A DNA stretch of 64,000 bases from Hymenobacter sp. APR13. Its GTDB lineage: Bacteria > Bacteroidota > Bacteroidia > Cytophagales > Hymenobacteraceae. The position numbers and the translations under genes are program-made. The notes below the pieces were generated by a model. It did not search any database, was not told where the DNA came from, and saw nothing but the letters and a program-made list of their open reading frames with translations. The stretch is from the NCBI RefSeq assembly GCF_000737515.1, contig NZ_CP006587.1:4211001-4275000 (forward strand). The letters run 5' to 3'. This document shows positions 1 to 9,230 of the stretch, piece after piece (the first letter of the stretch is position 1; every line of letters starts with the position of its first letter).

Positions 1-152
1 TCGCGTACCCAGACGTCCCGCGTGCCCGCCAGCTCAAGCTGCACGCGCCCCGCCGCTTCCACCGCCGCCTGCAGGGCCCTGGCGGCGCCGGGATAGCGCA
101 CCGCCAGGGTATCAGCCACATATACCGGGGCCTGTTGCTGCGCTTTATGCAT
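1..152 (-). CDS. Partial gene, possible agmatine/arginine deiminase-family protein (N-terminus only)
   Basis: An open frame of 50 residues starts at an ATG at 152 on the minus strand and runs off the window edge. It begins MHKAQQQAPVYVADTLA and reaches GTRDVWVR. The D-x-W-x-R run resembles a motif near the N-terminus of agmatine deiminase and bacterial peptidylarginine deiminase (pentein fold) proteins, but too little is present to be sure. The ATG overlaps the TAA of the upstream gene by 8 nt, so the two are probably translated from one mRNA with coupling. Only the N-terminal tail is visible, and none of the catalytic Cys/His residues can be checked. Confidence 0.4.
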   Translation of the reverse strand, partial: MHKAQQQAPVYVADTLAVRYPGAARALQAAVEAAGRVQLELAGTRDVWVR

Positions 153-786
153 GGTGCGCGGTGCTCAGATCATCCGCTGTCAGGCCCAGTTCCCGCCACA
201 GCTTGCTCCGCACCGAGGTAGGCAGCTGCCGCAGGTAGTCCGAATGAGCGATAAACCGATAAGGCAGATTCCGGTAGGGGCTGTCCACTTGCTTGAGGTT
301 CACGCGTTCCGTTTGCCACACGGTGTTCGGCTGCTGCTCCGCGGCCTCCAGCCTCCAGCCGCCGGCTGACTCCCACACCGGTGCCTGAACCGCCACCAGT
401 TCCCGCAGCACCCGCTGCGGACCGTACACCACGCCGCCCGGCTCATCCAGCCGCAGCAGGCCGCGCAGCAGAATGCCGCCGGCGTCCGTGCCGTTGCCGA
501 AGGTCAGGTCCACGCCGCCGGCCCGGTTGTAGTACCACCTGCCGCACTGCCGCTGTTCCGGTTCTCCGTGGATGAAGGTGTCCGGGTGGGCGCGGCTGTG
601 CAGGTAAAACTCAATATCCGCCAGTCGATACCGGGCCGCGCCTATGCGCAGTTCCGTCTGGTGCAGCAGTAGGCCTGTCATTTCGGCCATAACCGCCGGA
701 ACGGTCACCTGATCAACCTCGTGAATGTAGCCCATCAAATGCCGGATCCGCACCAGCGGCTCTACCAGGGATGCAGTATGCTCCAT
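145..786 (-). CDS. Conserved hypothetical protein, 213 aa
   Basis: Intact frame from an ATG at 786 with no signal peptide or membrane segment, so probably cytoplasmic. The middle contains a compact conserved-looking block (residues about 55-110: ADIEFYLHSRAHPD, WYYNRAGGVDLTFGNG, GGILLRGLLRL), which suggests a folded beta-rich domain. I do not recognise the family with confidence. It ends by overlapping the next gene by 8 nt, which makes a two-gene operon with the possible deiminase. Nothing in the sequence shows its function. Confidence 0.65.
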   Translation of the reverse strand: MEHTASLVEPLVRIRHLMGYIHEVDQVTVPAVMAEMTGLLLHQTELRIGAARYRLADIEFYLHSRAHPDTFIHGEPEQRQCGRWYYNRAGGVDLTFGNGTDAGGILLRGLLRLDEPGGVVYGPQRVLRELVAVQAPVWESAGGWRLEAAEQQPNTVWQTERVNLKQVDSPYRNLPYRFIAHSDYLRQLPTSVRSKLWRELGLTADDLSTAHHA

Positions 787-1077
787 TTCTGATTTCGGTA
801 ACAGAAGATATGTGTAACAATTGGTATGAAACTAACTGAAAAACCCCGACCTGAGCGCGCCGGCGGCTATGCTGAGTCAGAAAAGCATTGTTTTTGGGTG
901 CCGCATGAACTTATCCGCTGCCTTTAGTAAGCGTTGATACAGTGAAAGAGGCCGTTGGTGTAATAATGTTTCCGGGCTATAACCCCCGGGGTAGGTTTGA
1001 GTCATCAAGCAGCCAGGAACAAGCCGCTACAGTAGCCGGGGCTCTTGCTGCACACTCTCACCCTCATCCCCCATGTT

Positions 1078-1734
1078 ATGCGTCGTCAGTTCTACCTCTC
1101 TTCATTCCTGCTGATAACGGGGTTAGCTGGCCCTTTCGTTTCGCAGGCTCAGACCACCGCCGAACCCGCGACCCCGGCCGGGGCAACTCCGGAGCTTGCG
1201 TTTAGGCCCGCTACTCTTTTCAAGCTCGGCACCGGCCTCACGCGTGGCCTCACCATTGGCGGGTTCATGGGCACGGCCCTGCCGCTGGTAGCCGGCATGG
1301 AACGGCAGGTAGCGCCGGCCTGGTCCTTGTATGGCAATGTGTCCAGCGGCTGGCAGATAGGAGCCCTCACGGCCGCTCCGGGCGAGAAATCCAAACTGGT
1401 CTACTTCACTGACCTGGGCTTTGACCTGGGTGTGCGCCGCTACTACCACCAGGACAAGCGCCAGGCCACCGGGCGCGACACCCGGCCCTTTGCCGGCAAC
1501 TATCTGGCCGTGCAGACGACGACCGGCTTCATGCCAGGGTATGGCCCGAGGCTGTATCACCAGGCAACGGCCCTGGCGGGGCTGTGGGGCATGCAGCGGC
1601 GGCTGGGGGGCCACGGCCTGCTGGATGCCTACGTAGGGCCCGGCCTGGAAACCCGCCGCCTGGGTATGCGCCACCAGGGCCTGATGATTCGCCCGCATCT
1701 GCAGGTCGGGGTTAAGTTAAGCTTGGTCCGCTAG
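1078..1734 (+). CDS. Secreted or outer-membrane protein of unknown function
   Basis: The ATG at 1078 is chosen because it begins a classical signal peptide (MRRQFYLSSFLLITGLAG, then a VSQAQ cleavage region). An upstream TTG in the same frame would only add an unlikely N-terminal extension. The mature 190 or so residues are rich in Gly and aromatic residues in alternating pattern (GLTIGGFMGTALPLVAG, LYGNVSSGWQIGAL) and end GVKLSLVR, as expected for a small outer-membrane beta barrel. It sits 45 nt upstream of the LytS-like kinase gene in the same direction and may share its transcript. No specific family recognised. Confidence 0.6.
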   Translation: MRRQFYLSSFLLITGLAGPFVSQAQTTAEPATPAGATPELAFRPATLFKLGTGLTRGLTIGGFMGTALPLVAGMERQVAPAWSLYGNVSSGWQIGALTAAPGEKSKLVYFTDLGFDLGVRRYYHQDKRQATGRDTRPFAGNYLAVQTTTGFMPGYGPRLYHQATALAGLWGMQRRLGGHGLLDAYVGPGLETRRLGMRHQGLMIRPHLQVGVKLSLVR

Positions 1735-1778
1735 TCGATATCCGCTACCGCGTGGGTACTTTTCTGGAAGCAGGTTTT

Positions 1779-2840
1779 ATGAACACCTTTGCACTATCCC
1801 ATACTTCTTCATCTCAGCTAACCGGCAACGTAGTGCGTCCTAAAACTATCCTTATTCATGTGGGCGTGTGGGTGGCCTACTACGCCTATGAATGTGTATT
1901 CCTGGTGGCAGGGCAGGGCATATACCCGAATGTGCTGGGCGATATTTTTCAGTTTTCGCTGTATGCCTTTCTCGTTTATGTACACAGCGAGTGGCTGTTT
2001 CCCCGGTTTTTTATTCCGAAACGATTCGGGGCCTACGCCCTGGGCGCGACAGGCATGTTCCTCGCGTATGTAGCAATGCGGGGTGGGGTTACGCTCTATA
2101 TTCTTCCCTGGCTTGGTATCCAGTCAACGCAGGTTTTTGGAAATCTGCGCATCTTTTTAGCCGTTAGCATATTCCGCGGCGTGTATTTCTATTCCTGCAG
2201 TTTAGTGTACGCCTCCGTTACCTATGCGCTTCGTACCCAACGACAGTTGCGAGAGCAGGAGCGGGGGTTGCTGGAGGCCAATATTGCCTTCCTGAAAAGC
2301 CAGATCAACCCGCACTTTCTCTTCAACGCCCTCAACTTCCTCTACGCCCAGGTCTACCCGCTCTCCGAGCCCACGGCCAAAAGCGTGCTGCTGCTCTCCG
2401 ATATCATGCGCTACGCCATCAATGAGGGCGGCGAGCAGGGCAAGGTGATGCTGGACAAGGAACTCCAGCACCTGCGCAACTACGTGGCCCTGAATCAGCT
2501 GCGTTTCGGCCACAAGCTGCAGGTGCAGTTTGAGGTGCAGGGCAGCACGCAGTTTCTGCTGATACTGCCGCTGGTGCTGCTCACCTTCGTCGAGAACTGC
2601 TTCAAACACGGCGAGCTCTTCGATGCCGCCCATCCGGTGCTGGTGCAGGTGCGGGTGCAGGAAAACCAGCTCACCTTCTTCACCAGCAACCGCAAGCACG
2701 GCGGCCCCATCGAGCACTCCACCGGCATCGGCTTGGACAACACCCGCCGCCGCCTGGCCGCCTTCTACCCCGGCCGCCACCAGCTTACCATCCACGACAC
2801 GCCCGACTCCTACGCCACCCACCTGACGCTGACCCTATAG
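1779..2840 (+). CDS. LytS-like membrane sensor histidine kinase
   Basis: 353 aa from the ATG at 1779; a GTG 27 nt upstream is possible but less likely. Four hydrophobic segments occupy roughly residues 25-150, followed by a coiled linker (RTQRQLREQERGLLEANI). The His_kinase domain has the phospho-acceptor motif INPHFLFNALN with His at residue 179, and a GHKL ATPase domain follows (TFVENCFKHG, GIGLDNTRRRL). This is the LytS/YehU type that phosphorylates LytTR regulators. The stop codon overlaps the GTG start of the next gene by one base, so the pair is translationally coupled. The stimulus cannot be read from the sequence. Confidence 0.92.
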   Translation: MNTFALSHTSSSQLTGNVVRPKTILIHVGVWVAYYAYECVFLVAGQGIYPNVLGDIFQFSLYAFLVYVHSEWLFPRFFIPKRFGAYALGATGMFLAYVAMRGGVTLYILPWLGIQSTQVFGNLRIFLAVSIFRGVYFYSCSLVYASVTYALRTQRQLREQERGLLEANIAFLKSQINPHFLFNALNFLYAQVYPLSEPTAKSVLLLSDIMRYAINEGGEQGKVMLDKELQHLRNYVALNQLRFGHKLQVQFEVQGSTQFLLILPLVLLTFVENCFKHGELFDAAHPVLVQVRVQENQLTFFTSNRKHGGPIEHSTGIGLDNTRRRLAAFYPGRHQLTIHDTPDSYATHLTLTL

Positions 2841-3580
2841 TGATACGCTGCCTGATTGTGGATGATGAGCAGGGCGCCATCGATATCCTAAGCCAGTTCG
2901 TGGCGAAAACGCCCTTTCTGGAGCTGGTGGCCAGCACCACCAACCCCGTGGAGGCCCTGCGCCTAGTGGCCACCCAGCCCATTGACCTGGTGTTTCTCGA
3001 CATCCACATGCCCCAGCTCTCAGGGCTGGAGGTAATGCCGCTACTCACGGGCAAGTGTCAGGTGATTCTGACCACAGCCTACAGCGAATTCGCCCTGAAA
3101 GGCTTCGAGCTGGAAGCCCTGGACTACCTGCTCAAGCCCATTGCCTTCGAGCGGTTTGTCAAAGCCGCCCAAAAGGCGCTCAAGGCCCAGACCCTGCCCG
3201 CTCAGCCTCTGGCCCTGCCGCCCGACGATTACATCTTCGTCAAGCTGGAAAGCAAGGGCAAGATGCGCAAAGTGCGCTTCGAGGACATTGTGTACGTGGA
3301 GGGGCTCAAAAACTACGTGTCCATCTATACCGAGCAGGAGCGCATCATCACGCTGCTCAACATCAAGGACTTGCAGGAGCGGCTCCCGGCGGCGCAGTTT
3401 ATGCGGGTGCACAAGTCCTACATCGTGTCGCTGACCAAGATTAAAGCGCTGGATGGCAACCTGATTCTGTTTCAGGATGGCAAAGCCAGCGCCCCGCTCG
3501 GCGACACCTACCGGAGCGGCTTTTTCGAGGCCCTGCAGCGCCACGTAGTCGGCAGTAAAGACAGCGGCAAGCCCTGCTAA
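2840..3580 (+). CDS. LytTR-family response regulator
   Basis: 246 aa with a GTG start sharing one base with the kinase stop (taGTG). The N-terminal receiver domain shows the acidic pair in IVDDEQ, the phospho-acceptor Asp54 in LVFLDIHMP, a Thr in ILTTAYSE and the Lys in LLKPI. The C-terminal LytTR DNA-binding domain covers about residues 130-235 (FVKLESKGKMRKVRFEDIVYV, VHKSYIVSLTKI). It is the cognate partner of the upstream LytS-like kinase. Targets are unknown; in Bacteroidota such pairs commonly control adjacent genes, but no LytTR direct repeats were identified with confidence here. Confidence 0.93.
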   Translation: MIRCLIVDDEQGAIDILSQFVAKTPFLELVASTTNPVEALRLVATQPIDLVFLDIHMPQLSGLEVMPLLTGKCQVILTTAYSEFALKGFELEALDYLLKPIAFERFVKAAQKALKAQTLPAQPLALPPDDYIFVKLESKGKMRKVRFEDIVYVEGLKNYVSIYTEQERIITLLNIKDLQERLPAAQFMRVHKSYIVSLTKIKALDGNLILFQDGKASAPLGDTYRSGFFEALQRHVVGSKDSGKPC

Positions 3581-3923
3581 CCCCTGATGACAGTCCCGCT
3601 GGAGACTGCCGTAGGCTACGCTGTTGGTGCTGCCAGGGTAGTGGCTGGTCAGTAAGCAGAATAGCTGGTGTCTGGCACCGGATTCTGCGTCAGCCACCCA
3701 CGCCCATCAACGAGCTGGCGCTACGCCGCTGCCCGTGCCCGCCCTGCAGGCCGAGAACTGCCTGCCCAACCCACGGCCGCCAACAATCTGGCGCTGCGCT
3801 GCTGCCCCGTTCTCCAGCGCCGCGGGCGCAACATACGACGTGCAGCAAAGCGCATCAGCCAGGGCGTAATCCAACGCTTGATTCTTCTCTAATTCTTCAT
3901 TTTTCACTTTTACCCCCACTATC
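3581..3923. other. Intergenic region, 343 nt, no gene seen
   Basis: This gap lies between the LytTR regulator and the next outer-membrane protein. It is GC-rich with an AT-richer last 50 bases just before the downstream ATG, where a promoter would be expected. I saw no convincing coding frame, strong hairpin or promoter match. Confidence 0.5.
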
Positions 3924-4508
3924 ATGAAAGGATTAAGCACACTCGTTTTGGCAATGACCCTGGCCAGCAGCAGCTACGGGCAGCGTTTTCTGCCCGGGAT
4001 AAAAGCCGGCGCTAACTTCAGTCGGTATACCGGCAATGGAACAGGGAATTACCAGCGCTTAGCGGGCTTTCACGGGGGGCTGGTCGGCAATCTGCCGCTC
4101 TCGGCCACGGGGGGCTTCGCTCTTCAGCCAGAGCTGTTGTACTCGCAGAAAGGAGCTGAGGTGGAGCAAAGTGGGAGCCGCTTCACTTCGCGGATGCACT
4201 ACCTGGAGCTGCCTGTTCTGGCACGAATCAACACGGCCGGATTTATCATCGAGGCCGGACCGCAGCTAGGGTATCTGCTAAGCCACGATAATCGGTTTAC
4301 GGGGCCTGCTGTATCGGTTAAACACAAGAAAATTGACGTGGGCTATGCCGTTGGCGTTGGCTATCAGCTGACAAGCGGGCCGAGCATCGGCTTGCGGTAC
4401 AATGGGGGAGTAAGCACCATATTTTCCGAAGTAATTGCAGGGACTGTTAATCCTAAAAACGAAGCGTTTCAGCTGTATGTCGGCTATCTGTTTGGCGCTA
4501 AGAAATAA
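3924..4508 (+). CDS. Outer-membrane beta-barrel protein (porin-family, PorT-like barrel)
   Basis: 194 aa. Signal peptide MKGLSTLVLAMTLASSSYGQ, then FLPGIKAGANFSRYTG, the typical opening of the Bacteroidota outer-membrane beta-barrel family (OMP_b-brl_2). Strands alternate with glycine turns: GFHGGLVGNLPL, FALQPELLYSQKG, RMHYLELPVLARI, FIIEAGPQLGYLL, and it ends LYVGYLFGAKK. The length is normal for a single small barrel. It probably sits in the outer membrane; substrate or role unknown. The gene stands alone in the same direction as the LytS/LytTR pair. Confidence 0.8.
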   Translation: MKGLSTLVLAMTLASSSYGQRFLPGIKAGANFSRYTGNGTGNYQRLAGFHGGLVGNLPLSATGGFALQPELLYSQKGAEVEQSGSRFTSRMHYLELPVLARINTAGFIIEAGPQLGYLLSHDNRFTGPAVSVKHKKIDVGYAVGVGYQLTSGPSIGLRYNGGVSTIFSEVIAGTVNPKNEAFQLYVGYLFGAKK

Positions 4509-4780
4509 GGTATACGCCCCGCAAGCAGCAGGAGAAGGACGCAATAGCCACGGTGGGCAGCGACTGTTCTGATCGTGGAACAGGACCCTAGTAAGACCCC
4601 AGGAAGTAGTGCTATTTGGCGTCTAGCAAATTGCCAGGGTCTCGGGGCGCGTCCTTCTTCCTGAGCAACATCATCGGGCTTGACCTTCAGCAGAACCGGT
4701 TCGGGGTGGTCAATCAGTAGCCTTGTGCGAGAAATCCCCTGCTATTCCCTCCCTGGCTCACACCTCTCTCTCTCTTATAC

Positions 4781-5482
4781 ATGATGATTCGCTTCTACTG
4801 CATCGGCTTTCTGTTATTCATTACTTGCCCTTCGTGGGCTCAAACCGACCAACCAGGTCCTTTCCCCCGAGCCTATGTGGGCCTGCAATACGGGCGGCAG
4901 GATTACCAGCTGTTGGTGACAACAACCTCCGGTTCACCCCGTGCAGAGGCCGGCCGCACGAATGCCCGTCGTCCACAGCTGACGGTTGGCTATCAGTTTA
5001 CCCCCCGATTGGCCCTGCAGGCAGGTTTTGCGCCCCTGAGGGAATCCTTCACATACGGAGGCACCGGTACCAACAACACGGGACAAACGTTGGTCGAGCG
5101 GGGGCAGTCTGCTACGCGTAGCCTGGCCCTGCCTGTTCTGGCCCGATACACCTTCGCGGTCAAGCCCTGGAAGAACCTGCAGCTGGATATGCTGGGCGGC
5201 ACAGTGCTGTTCTGGTCACGGGGCAAAAGTGAGTTTACCCGCACGGAAAATGGCGTAGGCACCACGCAGTCGGTCGTTTCGACGCAGGTGAACAATGCGT
5301 TTCTGGCAGCCGGTCCGAGTGCCCGCTACGAAGCAGGGCGTCATCTGGCGGGGTTCGTGGATTGGATGTTTTACAAAAATGTGAAATCCACTACCGCTTA
5401 CCCCGGAAGCAACCTGGGAAACAAAACCGGCATCACCAACTCCGTTAACCTGGGTATTCGCTATCAATTTGGTTATCGGTAA
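4781..5482 (+). CDS. Outer-membrane beta-barrel protein
   Basis: 233 aa starting MMIRFYCIGFLLFITCPSWAQ, a clear signal peptide; the second ATG at 4784 is an equally good start. The mature part has barrel-like strands (AYVGLQYGRQDYQLLV, LTVGYQFTPRLALQAGF, SLALPVLARYTFAV) and ends in VNLGIRYQFGYR with a terminal aromatic-x-Arg pattern. It resembles the preceding barrel protein in layout but not closely in sequence. Function unknown. It is separated from it by about 270 nt with no feature I can identify. Confidence 0.72.
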   Translation: MMIRFYCIGFLLFITCPSWAQTDQPGPFPRAYVGLQYGRQDYQLLVTTTSGSPRAEAGRTNARRPQLTVGYQFTPRLALQAGFAPLRESFTYGGTGTNNTGQTLVERGQSATRSLALPVLARYTFAVKPWKNLQLDMLGGTVLFWSRGKSEFTRTENGVGTTQSVVSTQVNNAFLAAGPSARYEAGRHLAGFVDWMFYKNVKSTTAYPGSNLGNKTGITNSVNLGIRYQFGYR

Positions 5483-5731
5483 AACACAAAGGTGATCCTG
5501 CGGCCAGGTCGGGGAAGTGACTGGCCGTGTAACGGCGGTCCTGGCCGGCCGGCATTTCGGCCCGTGGCCGAAGAGTGCCCTAGGGCCGTCCAAAACACCT
5601 AAACGTCGCCCCGTAGGGCATGCCCCCCAGGTCGCGGGCCATTGTCTGGGTGTCCACTGCGGGCACACGCCGGGCGTACTGCCGGCCCTCTGCCGGGCGA
5701 CGATACCCAGCTATTTCTTACTGTCACTACA

Positions 5732-6820
5732 ATGAAACGAAGCTCTTTATTGCTGCTGCTCCTCCTGAGCGCCTTTGTCGTGCAGGCTCAGACCAACGCC
5801 GGGGCACTTCCCGACTCCGTGGACGCTTTCCTGGCCAAGAGCCTGCACCTTCTGCAAACGCATTCACTGGAGCGTAATGCGGTGGACTGGCCTGCCCTTC
5901 GCCAGGCAGTGTATCAGCGGGTGCAGGGTGCCCAAACGATTCGGGAACTGCTGCCGGTCTATCCTTTCGTATTCGAGCAGCTAAAGGATGACCACGGCTG
6001 GCTCACGTACCAGGGCAAAACCTACAAATGGCGCAACCCTGCCCGCCCGGCCTACACCAATAGCGCAGTGAAAGAAGCGCTGGCAAAAAAGCCGGGCATT
6101 GTCGTAAAAATTCTTCCCCATCGTACCGGCTATATTCAGCTGCCGGGCATCAACGCGGGCGGCAGCTTGCAGCAGATGCGCGATGCTGCCCAAATGGTGC
6201 AGGACTCTCTCTGTCGCCTCGACCCCGATAAAGTCAGGGCCTGGATCATTGACCTTCGATTGAATGATGGCGGCGCGATGGCGCCCATGCTGGCCGGCAT
6301 CGCGCCCCTGTTAGGGGATGGGTACCTGGGCGGGTTTGTCGATAAAGACGGCAAGGCCGACCAACAGTGGTATCTGCGGCAGGGCAACTTCTACCTGGAT
6401 ACCCTGCAGGTAACCACCCTGCAGACTCGCTGTCCGGCCAGAAAAACCGGCAAGCCCATTGCCGTCCTGCTGAGCGGCAGAACGGCCAGCTCCGGTGAAA
6501 TAGTGGCCATCAGTCTGAAAGGCCGGCCGGCTACCCGGTTCTTTGGCGAGCCCACATATGGTGCCACCACGGCCAATGAAAGCTACCGCATCAGTGGCAG
6601 TTCCTACCTCACCATCGCCGGCCTGCAGGACGCGGACCGCAACCATACCGCCTACAAGTCCAGCCTGGTGCCCGATGTGCTCATTACGGGTGGTGACAAC
6701 TTCAGGGACTTAACGCAGGACGCGAAAGTAAAAGAGGCCTTGCGGTGGCTAAGAACCACCAGGCCTACTCGCGTTCCGCCTGCTGGTTCGCTTCCTGATA
6801 GAGCCGAAAAACAACGGTAA
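5732..6820 (+). CDS. S41-family peptidase (tail-specific protease-like), secreted
   Basis: 362 aa. The ATG at 5732 is chosen because it begins a signal peptide (MKRSSLLLLLLLSAFVVQAQ); in-frame starts upstream only extend into non-coding sequence. An N-terminal helical region precedes the S41 catalytic core: IIDLRLNDGGAMAPMLAG is the carboxylate/strand motif and VLLSGRTASSGEIVAISLKG carries the nucleophilic Ser, followed by FFGEPTYGATT, a family hallmark. There is no obvious PDZ domain between the two parts, so this is the short interphotoreceptor-retinoid-binding-like type rather than a full CtpA. Expected location is the periplasm or outer membrane. Confidence 0.88.
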   Translation: MKRSSLLLLLLLSAFVVQAQTNAGALPDSVDAFLAKSLHLLQTHSLERNAVDWPALRQAVYQRVQGAQTIRELLPVYPFVFEQLKDDHGWLTYQGKTYKWRNPARPAYTNSAVKEALAKKPGIVVKILPHRTGYIQLPGINAGGSLQQMRDAAQMVQDSLCRLDPDKVRAWIIDLRLNDGGAMAPMLAGIAPLLGDGYLGGFVDKDGKADQQWYLRQGNFYLDTLQVTTLQTRCPARKTGKPIAVLLSGRTASSGEIVAISLKGRPATRFFGEPTYGATTANESYRISGSSYLTIAGLQDADRNHTAYKSSLVPDVLITGGDNFRDLTQDAKVKEALRWLRTTRPTRVPPAGSLPDRAEKQR

Positions 6821-6835
6821 GGTGAGCTGATCAAG

Positions 6836-6861
6836 CTGCCCCGCCGATACAGGCGGGGCAG
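6836..6861 (+). terminator. Hairpin after the S41 peptidase gene
   Basis: Perfect 10-bp stem (ctgccccgcc/ggcggggcag) with a 6-nt loop, 15 nt after the S41 stop codon. There is no long T run after it, so it may be an mRNA 3'-end stabiliser rather than a strong terminator. Confidence 0.5.
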
Positions 6862-6971
6862 TTCGCAACATGACCGTATCGTGAGATACCTGCCTGCCCC
6901 GGCTTTCTTTATCTGGCATTCCTTCCGTCTCATTTGCCCATCCTGCTTCTTCTCTTACCTCCGCTCTCATC

Positions 6972-7772
6972 ATGTTTCTTACCTACTCCCTGCGCTGTGC
7001 TCTTTTCCTGCTCGGCTGCGTGCTGTTCCTCGTTACCAGCTCGTGTTCCAAGAAAGATGACCCGGTACCGGCACCCACCCAGGGACAGGTTCAGGGTACC
7101 GTTCTCCCAATCGGGGCTGCCCGCACCGTTACCCTGACCGCCGCCGATGGCCGCACGAGCACCACAGCGCCGGATGCGGCCGGCGCTTTCGCTTTCCCGG
7201 ATCTGGTGCCCGGTACCTACTCGCTCTCGGCCGAGCCGACCAGCAGCTACAACCCCCTGGACCCCGTTTCTTTAGTGGTCAAAGCCGGGGAAACCACCCC
7301 CGGGGCCCTGCGCTTTGTGCGTAGCTTTCGGATTCAGGGCACCATGAGCTGGCAGCAGGGCGGCACGCCCTACACCGCCACGGTTTTTTCCGGGCAGATT
7401 CAGGATAATCTCTTCTCCCTGGAAGGCCGCACCGTCGCCGATGCCAGTGGCGTCTCGCGCAGCGTGAGCGTGGTGCTGAGTGGCCTGGGCGGCCGCAACC
7501 CGGTTGTCTTCAGGGGTGCTGGATTCTACCCACTGGGCCTGAGTGAGTTCACGTTTGCCTTGTGTCACGAGCAGGTCGGTACTTCGTTCGACCGCTACGC
7601 TACGGGCAGCGGCGCCAGCTCGGTAGGGAACGTGCTGATCAGCCGCTACGACCCGGTCGCGCTGGTGGCCGCCGGTTCCTTTGAGTTCATAGCGGTGCCC
7701 GTCACCAACGGCACCGGCAACGCCACCTCCACGCAAACCATTACCAACGGCCGGTTCGACATCACTTTTTAA
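6972..7772 (+). CDS. Lipoprotein with carboxypeptidase-regulatory-like domain and DUF6252-like C-terminus
   Basis: 266 aa. Lipoprotein signal MFLTYSLRCALFLLGCVLFL with lipobox VTSSC, followed by SKKDD, so likely exported to the cell surface or outer membrane. Residues about 35-100 form a small Ig-like domain (GQVQGTVLPIGAARTVTLTA, GTYSLSAEP), as in carboxypeptidase regulatory-like repeats. The rest (GTMSWQQGGTPYTATVFSG, ending TNGRFDITF) looks like the DUF6252 family of Bacteroidota lipoproteins. Function unknown. Confidence 0.75.
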   Translation: MFLTYSLRCALFLLGCVLFLVTSSCSKKDDPVPAPTQGQVQGTVLPIGAARTVTLTAADGRTSTTAPDAAGAFAFPDLVPGTYSLSAEPTSSYNPLDPVSLVVKAGETTPGALRFVRSFRIQGTMSWQQGGTPYTATVFSGQIQDNLFSLEGRTVADASGVSRSVSVVLSGLGGRNPVVFRGAGFYPLGLSEFTFALCHEQVGTSFDRYATGSGASSVGNVLISRYDPVALVAAGSFEFIAVPVTNGTGNATSTQTITNGRFDITF

Positions 7773-7926
7773 GGTAACCTGGCCCAACGCGTTGGACCAG
7801 CGCTGTGATGAGCGTGAGAAACAGAATGGTAGCAACGCCGCAGGCTGCCCGGATAGTTTCTGCTCCCAATTCGCACTGCTATAGCCGTTTGGAAACCCTA
7901 AGCGACAGTTGCCGGAGCTGCCCGGT

Positions 7927-8346
7927 TCAAGCTACTTCTGAAGACTCCGCATCCGTTTGGTGAAGTCGGTAGAAAACTGCCGCGAAGAACAGGCAGAAGA
8001 GAAAGTCGTTGAGGCCGTAAACCGAATAGAAGATACCGGCAAACAAATCTTTGGCGTACACGGCGGTTACGTCATGGGTGGTAACCCAGCGAAACCAGAC
8101 CACCGCGTATACCAGCTTTTCAACTACAAAGGCGCCTACTATCCACTTGGCCTGCCGGTAATGCCTGGCCGCGGCCAGAAACACCAGCCCCCAGACGGTA
8201 ATCATCAGCAAGCCGAAGTTGGACATAACCACCGGGTCGGTTTCGGGAATGACGGCATTGGTAAACCCCCGCGACAAGAGCAGTACAGCCAGAATATTAA
8301 TCAGCCCGGAGACGATGAACCCGTTGCGGATGAAAGTGTGGCTCAT
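7927..8346 (-). CDS. Small integral membrane protein, unknown function
   Basis: 139 aa from the ATG at 8346 (MSHTFIRNGFIVSGLINILA); longer in-frame starts upstream give a non-hydrophobic, implausible extension. Four predicted membrane spans: about residues 9-28, 40-60, 70-88 and 107-128 (FAGIFYSVYGLNDFLFCLFFAAVF). It stands alone and convergent to the preceding lipoprotein gene. No family recognised. Confidence 0.65.
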   Translation of the reverse strand: MSHTFIRNGFIVSGLINILAVLLLSRGFTNAVIPETDPVVMSNFGLLMITVWGLVFLAAARHYRQAKWIVGAFVVEKLVYAVVWFRWVTTHDVTAVYAKDLFAGIFYSVYGLNDFLFCLFFAAVFYRLHQTDAESSEVA

Positions 8347-8582
8347 GCGTAGCAGCTGATTAGTCTTGAGATGTCGCTCGCTACCCTGACCCGGTCCAGG
8401 GTAGCGGCTTTTACAGTCGTTGGATAAGCAAGGTAAGCTGTATACGACTACGGGCAGGTGCCGGCAGCTACTCCCGGCTATCCCGCGTGCTGCCGAGTGG
8501 GCAATCTGTGGGGGCCGCAGGCGGAATAGCACACTTCTGTCCGCCGCGACATATGGCTGGCGCCGCTAATCCAGAAAATGAA

Positions 8583-8610
8583 AAACCCCGACCTAAGCAG
8601 GTCGGGGTTT
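8583..8610 (-). terminator. Rho-independent terminator
   Basis: A perfect 12-bp stem (aaaccccgacct/aggtcggggttt) with a 4-nt loop lies 24 nt beyond the stop of the minus-strand gene at 8634. On the minus strand the hairpin runs into a T-rich tail. Confidence 0.88.
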
Positions 8611-8633
8611 CTTGTAAGGGAATGGGGAGGGAT

Positions 8634-9050
8634 TTACCCGTCTATGAAATCGACTACCGGCGGCCGGCGCGGTGCTTCCATCGGCACCGGCTCCAGCACA
8701 AGTGCCTCCCCGAACACGGCTTCCGTCGGCAGCGCCAGGCCGTCGTTGCCGTTGGGGGTGGGGTTGAAGAGCTGCACTTCCTCGCCCGGCGCGCTTTGCC
8801 CCAACAACGTAGCCAGCTGCCCGCTGAAATCCGCTACGCGTACATCGTGCGCCAGCAGCGTTTCGGTACTGATGTCTACACCGTAGAGCGCATTTATCCG
8901 GTTGATGCGGGTGCGGGCGTCCAGCGTGCCAGCCACCGCCGCCATCAATTGCTGGGCGGCCTTGCGCAGGCGCCCGTCAAAGCGGGCCCGCAGCCGCAGC
9001 GCGTCCTTCGTGCGCTTGTCGGCTTGTTTCTGATAGGCAGTTCTAGCCAT
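8634..9050 (-). CDS. Hypothetical protein, 138 aa
   Basis: Start chosen at the ATG at 9050 (MARTAYQKQADKRTKDALRL). The N-terminal half is basic and helical, with possible coiled coil (ALRLRARFDGRLRKAAQQLMAAV), followed by NRINALYGVDISTETLL. The C-terminal third is acidic and Pro-rich. There is no signal peptide. It is followed by its own strong terminator and preceded at 9176-9208 by the terminator of the next upstream gene, so it is a single-gene unit. I do not recognise the family. Confidence 0.6.
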   Translation of the reverse strand: MARTAYQKQADKRTKDALRLRARFDGRLRKAAQQLMAAVAGTLDARTRINRINALYGVDISTETLLAHDVRVADFSGQLATLLGQSAPGEEVQLFNPTPNGNDGLALPTEAVFGEALVLEPVPMEAPRRPPVVDFIDG

Positions 9051-9175
9051 CGTAAGCAGAAGATAAGAATGGAAAAAATGCAAAAAAGACGGCCGCAGCA
9101 GGGCAGGGGGTAGCTGGTAGGTTGCTTCTAGGCTTCTCCTATGCAGCTCCCGCTTGCCCTATCCGGCCAGGGTGC

Positions 9176-9208
9176 AAAACCGCCCCGACCAGCGGCCGGG
9201 GCGGTTTT
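9176..9208 (-). terminator. Rho-independent terminator
   Basis: Perfect 12-bp stem (aaaaccgccccg/cggggcggtttt) with a 9-nt loop, ending the minus-strand DUF6266-like gene whose stop is at 9231. Confidence 0.85.
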
Positions 9209-9230
9209 ACAGTCCATCATCCGGCCACTG

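Noticed and set aside
837..850. Half stem aaaaccccgacctgag resembling the terminator at 8583
   Set aside because: There is no complementary half nearby, so it cannot form a terminator.
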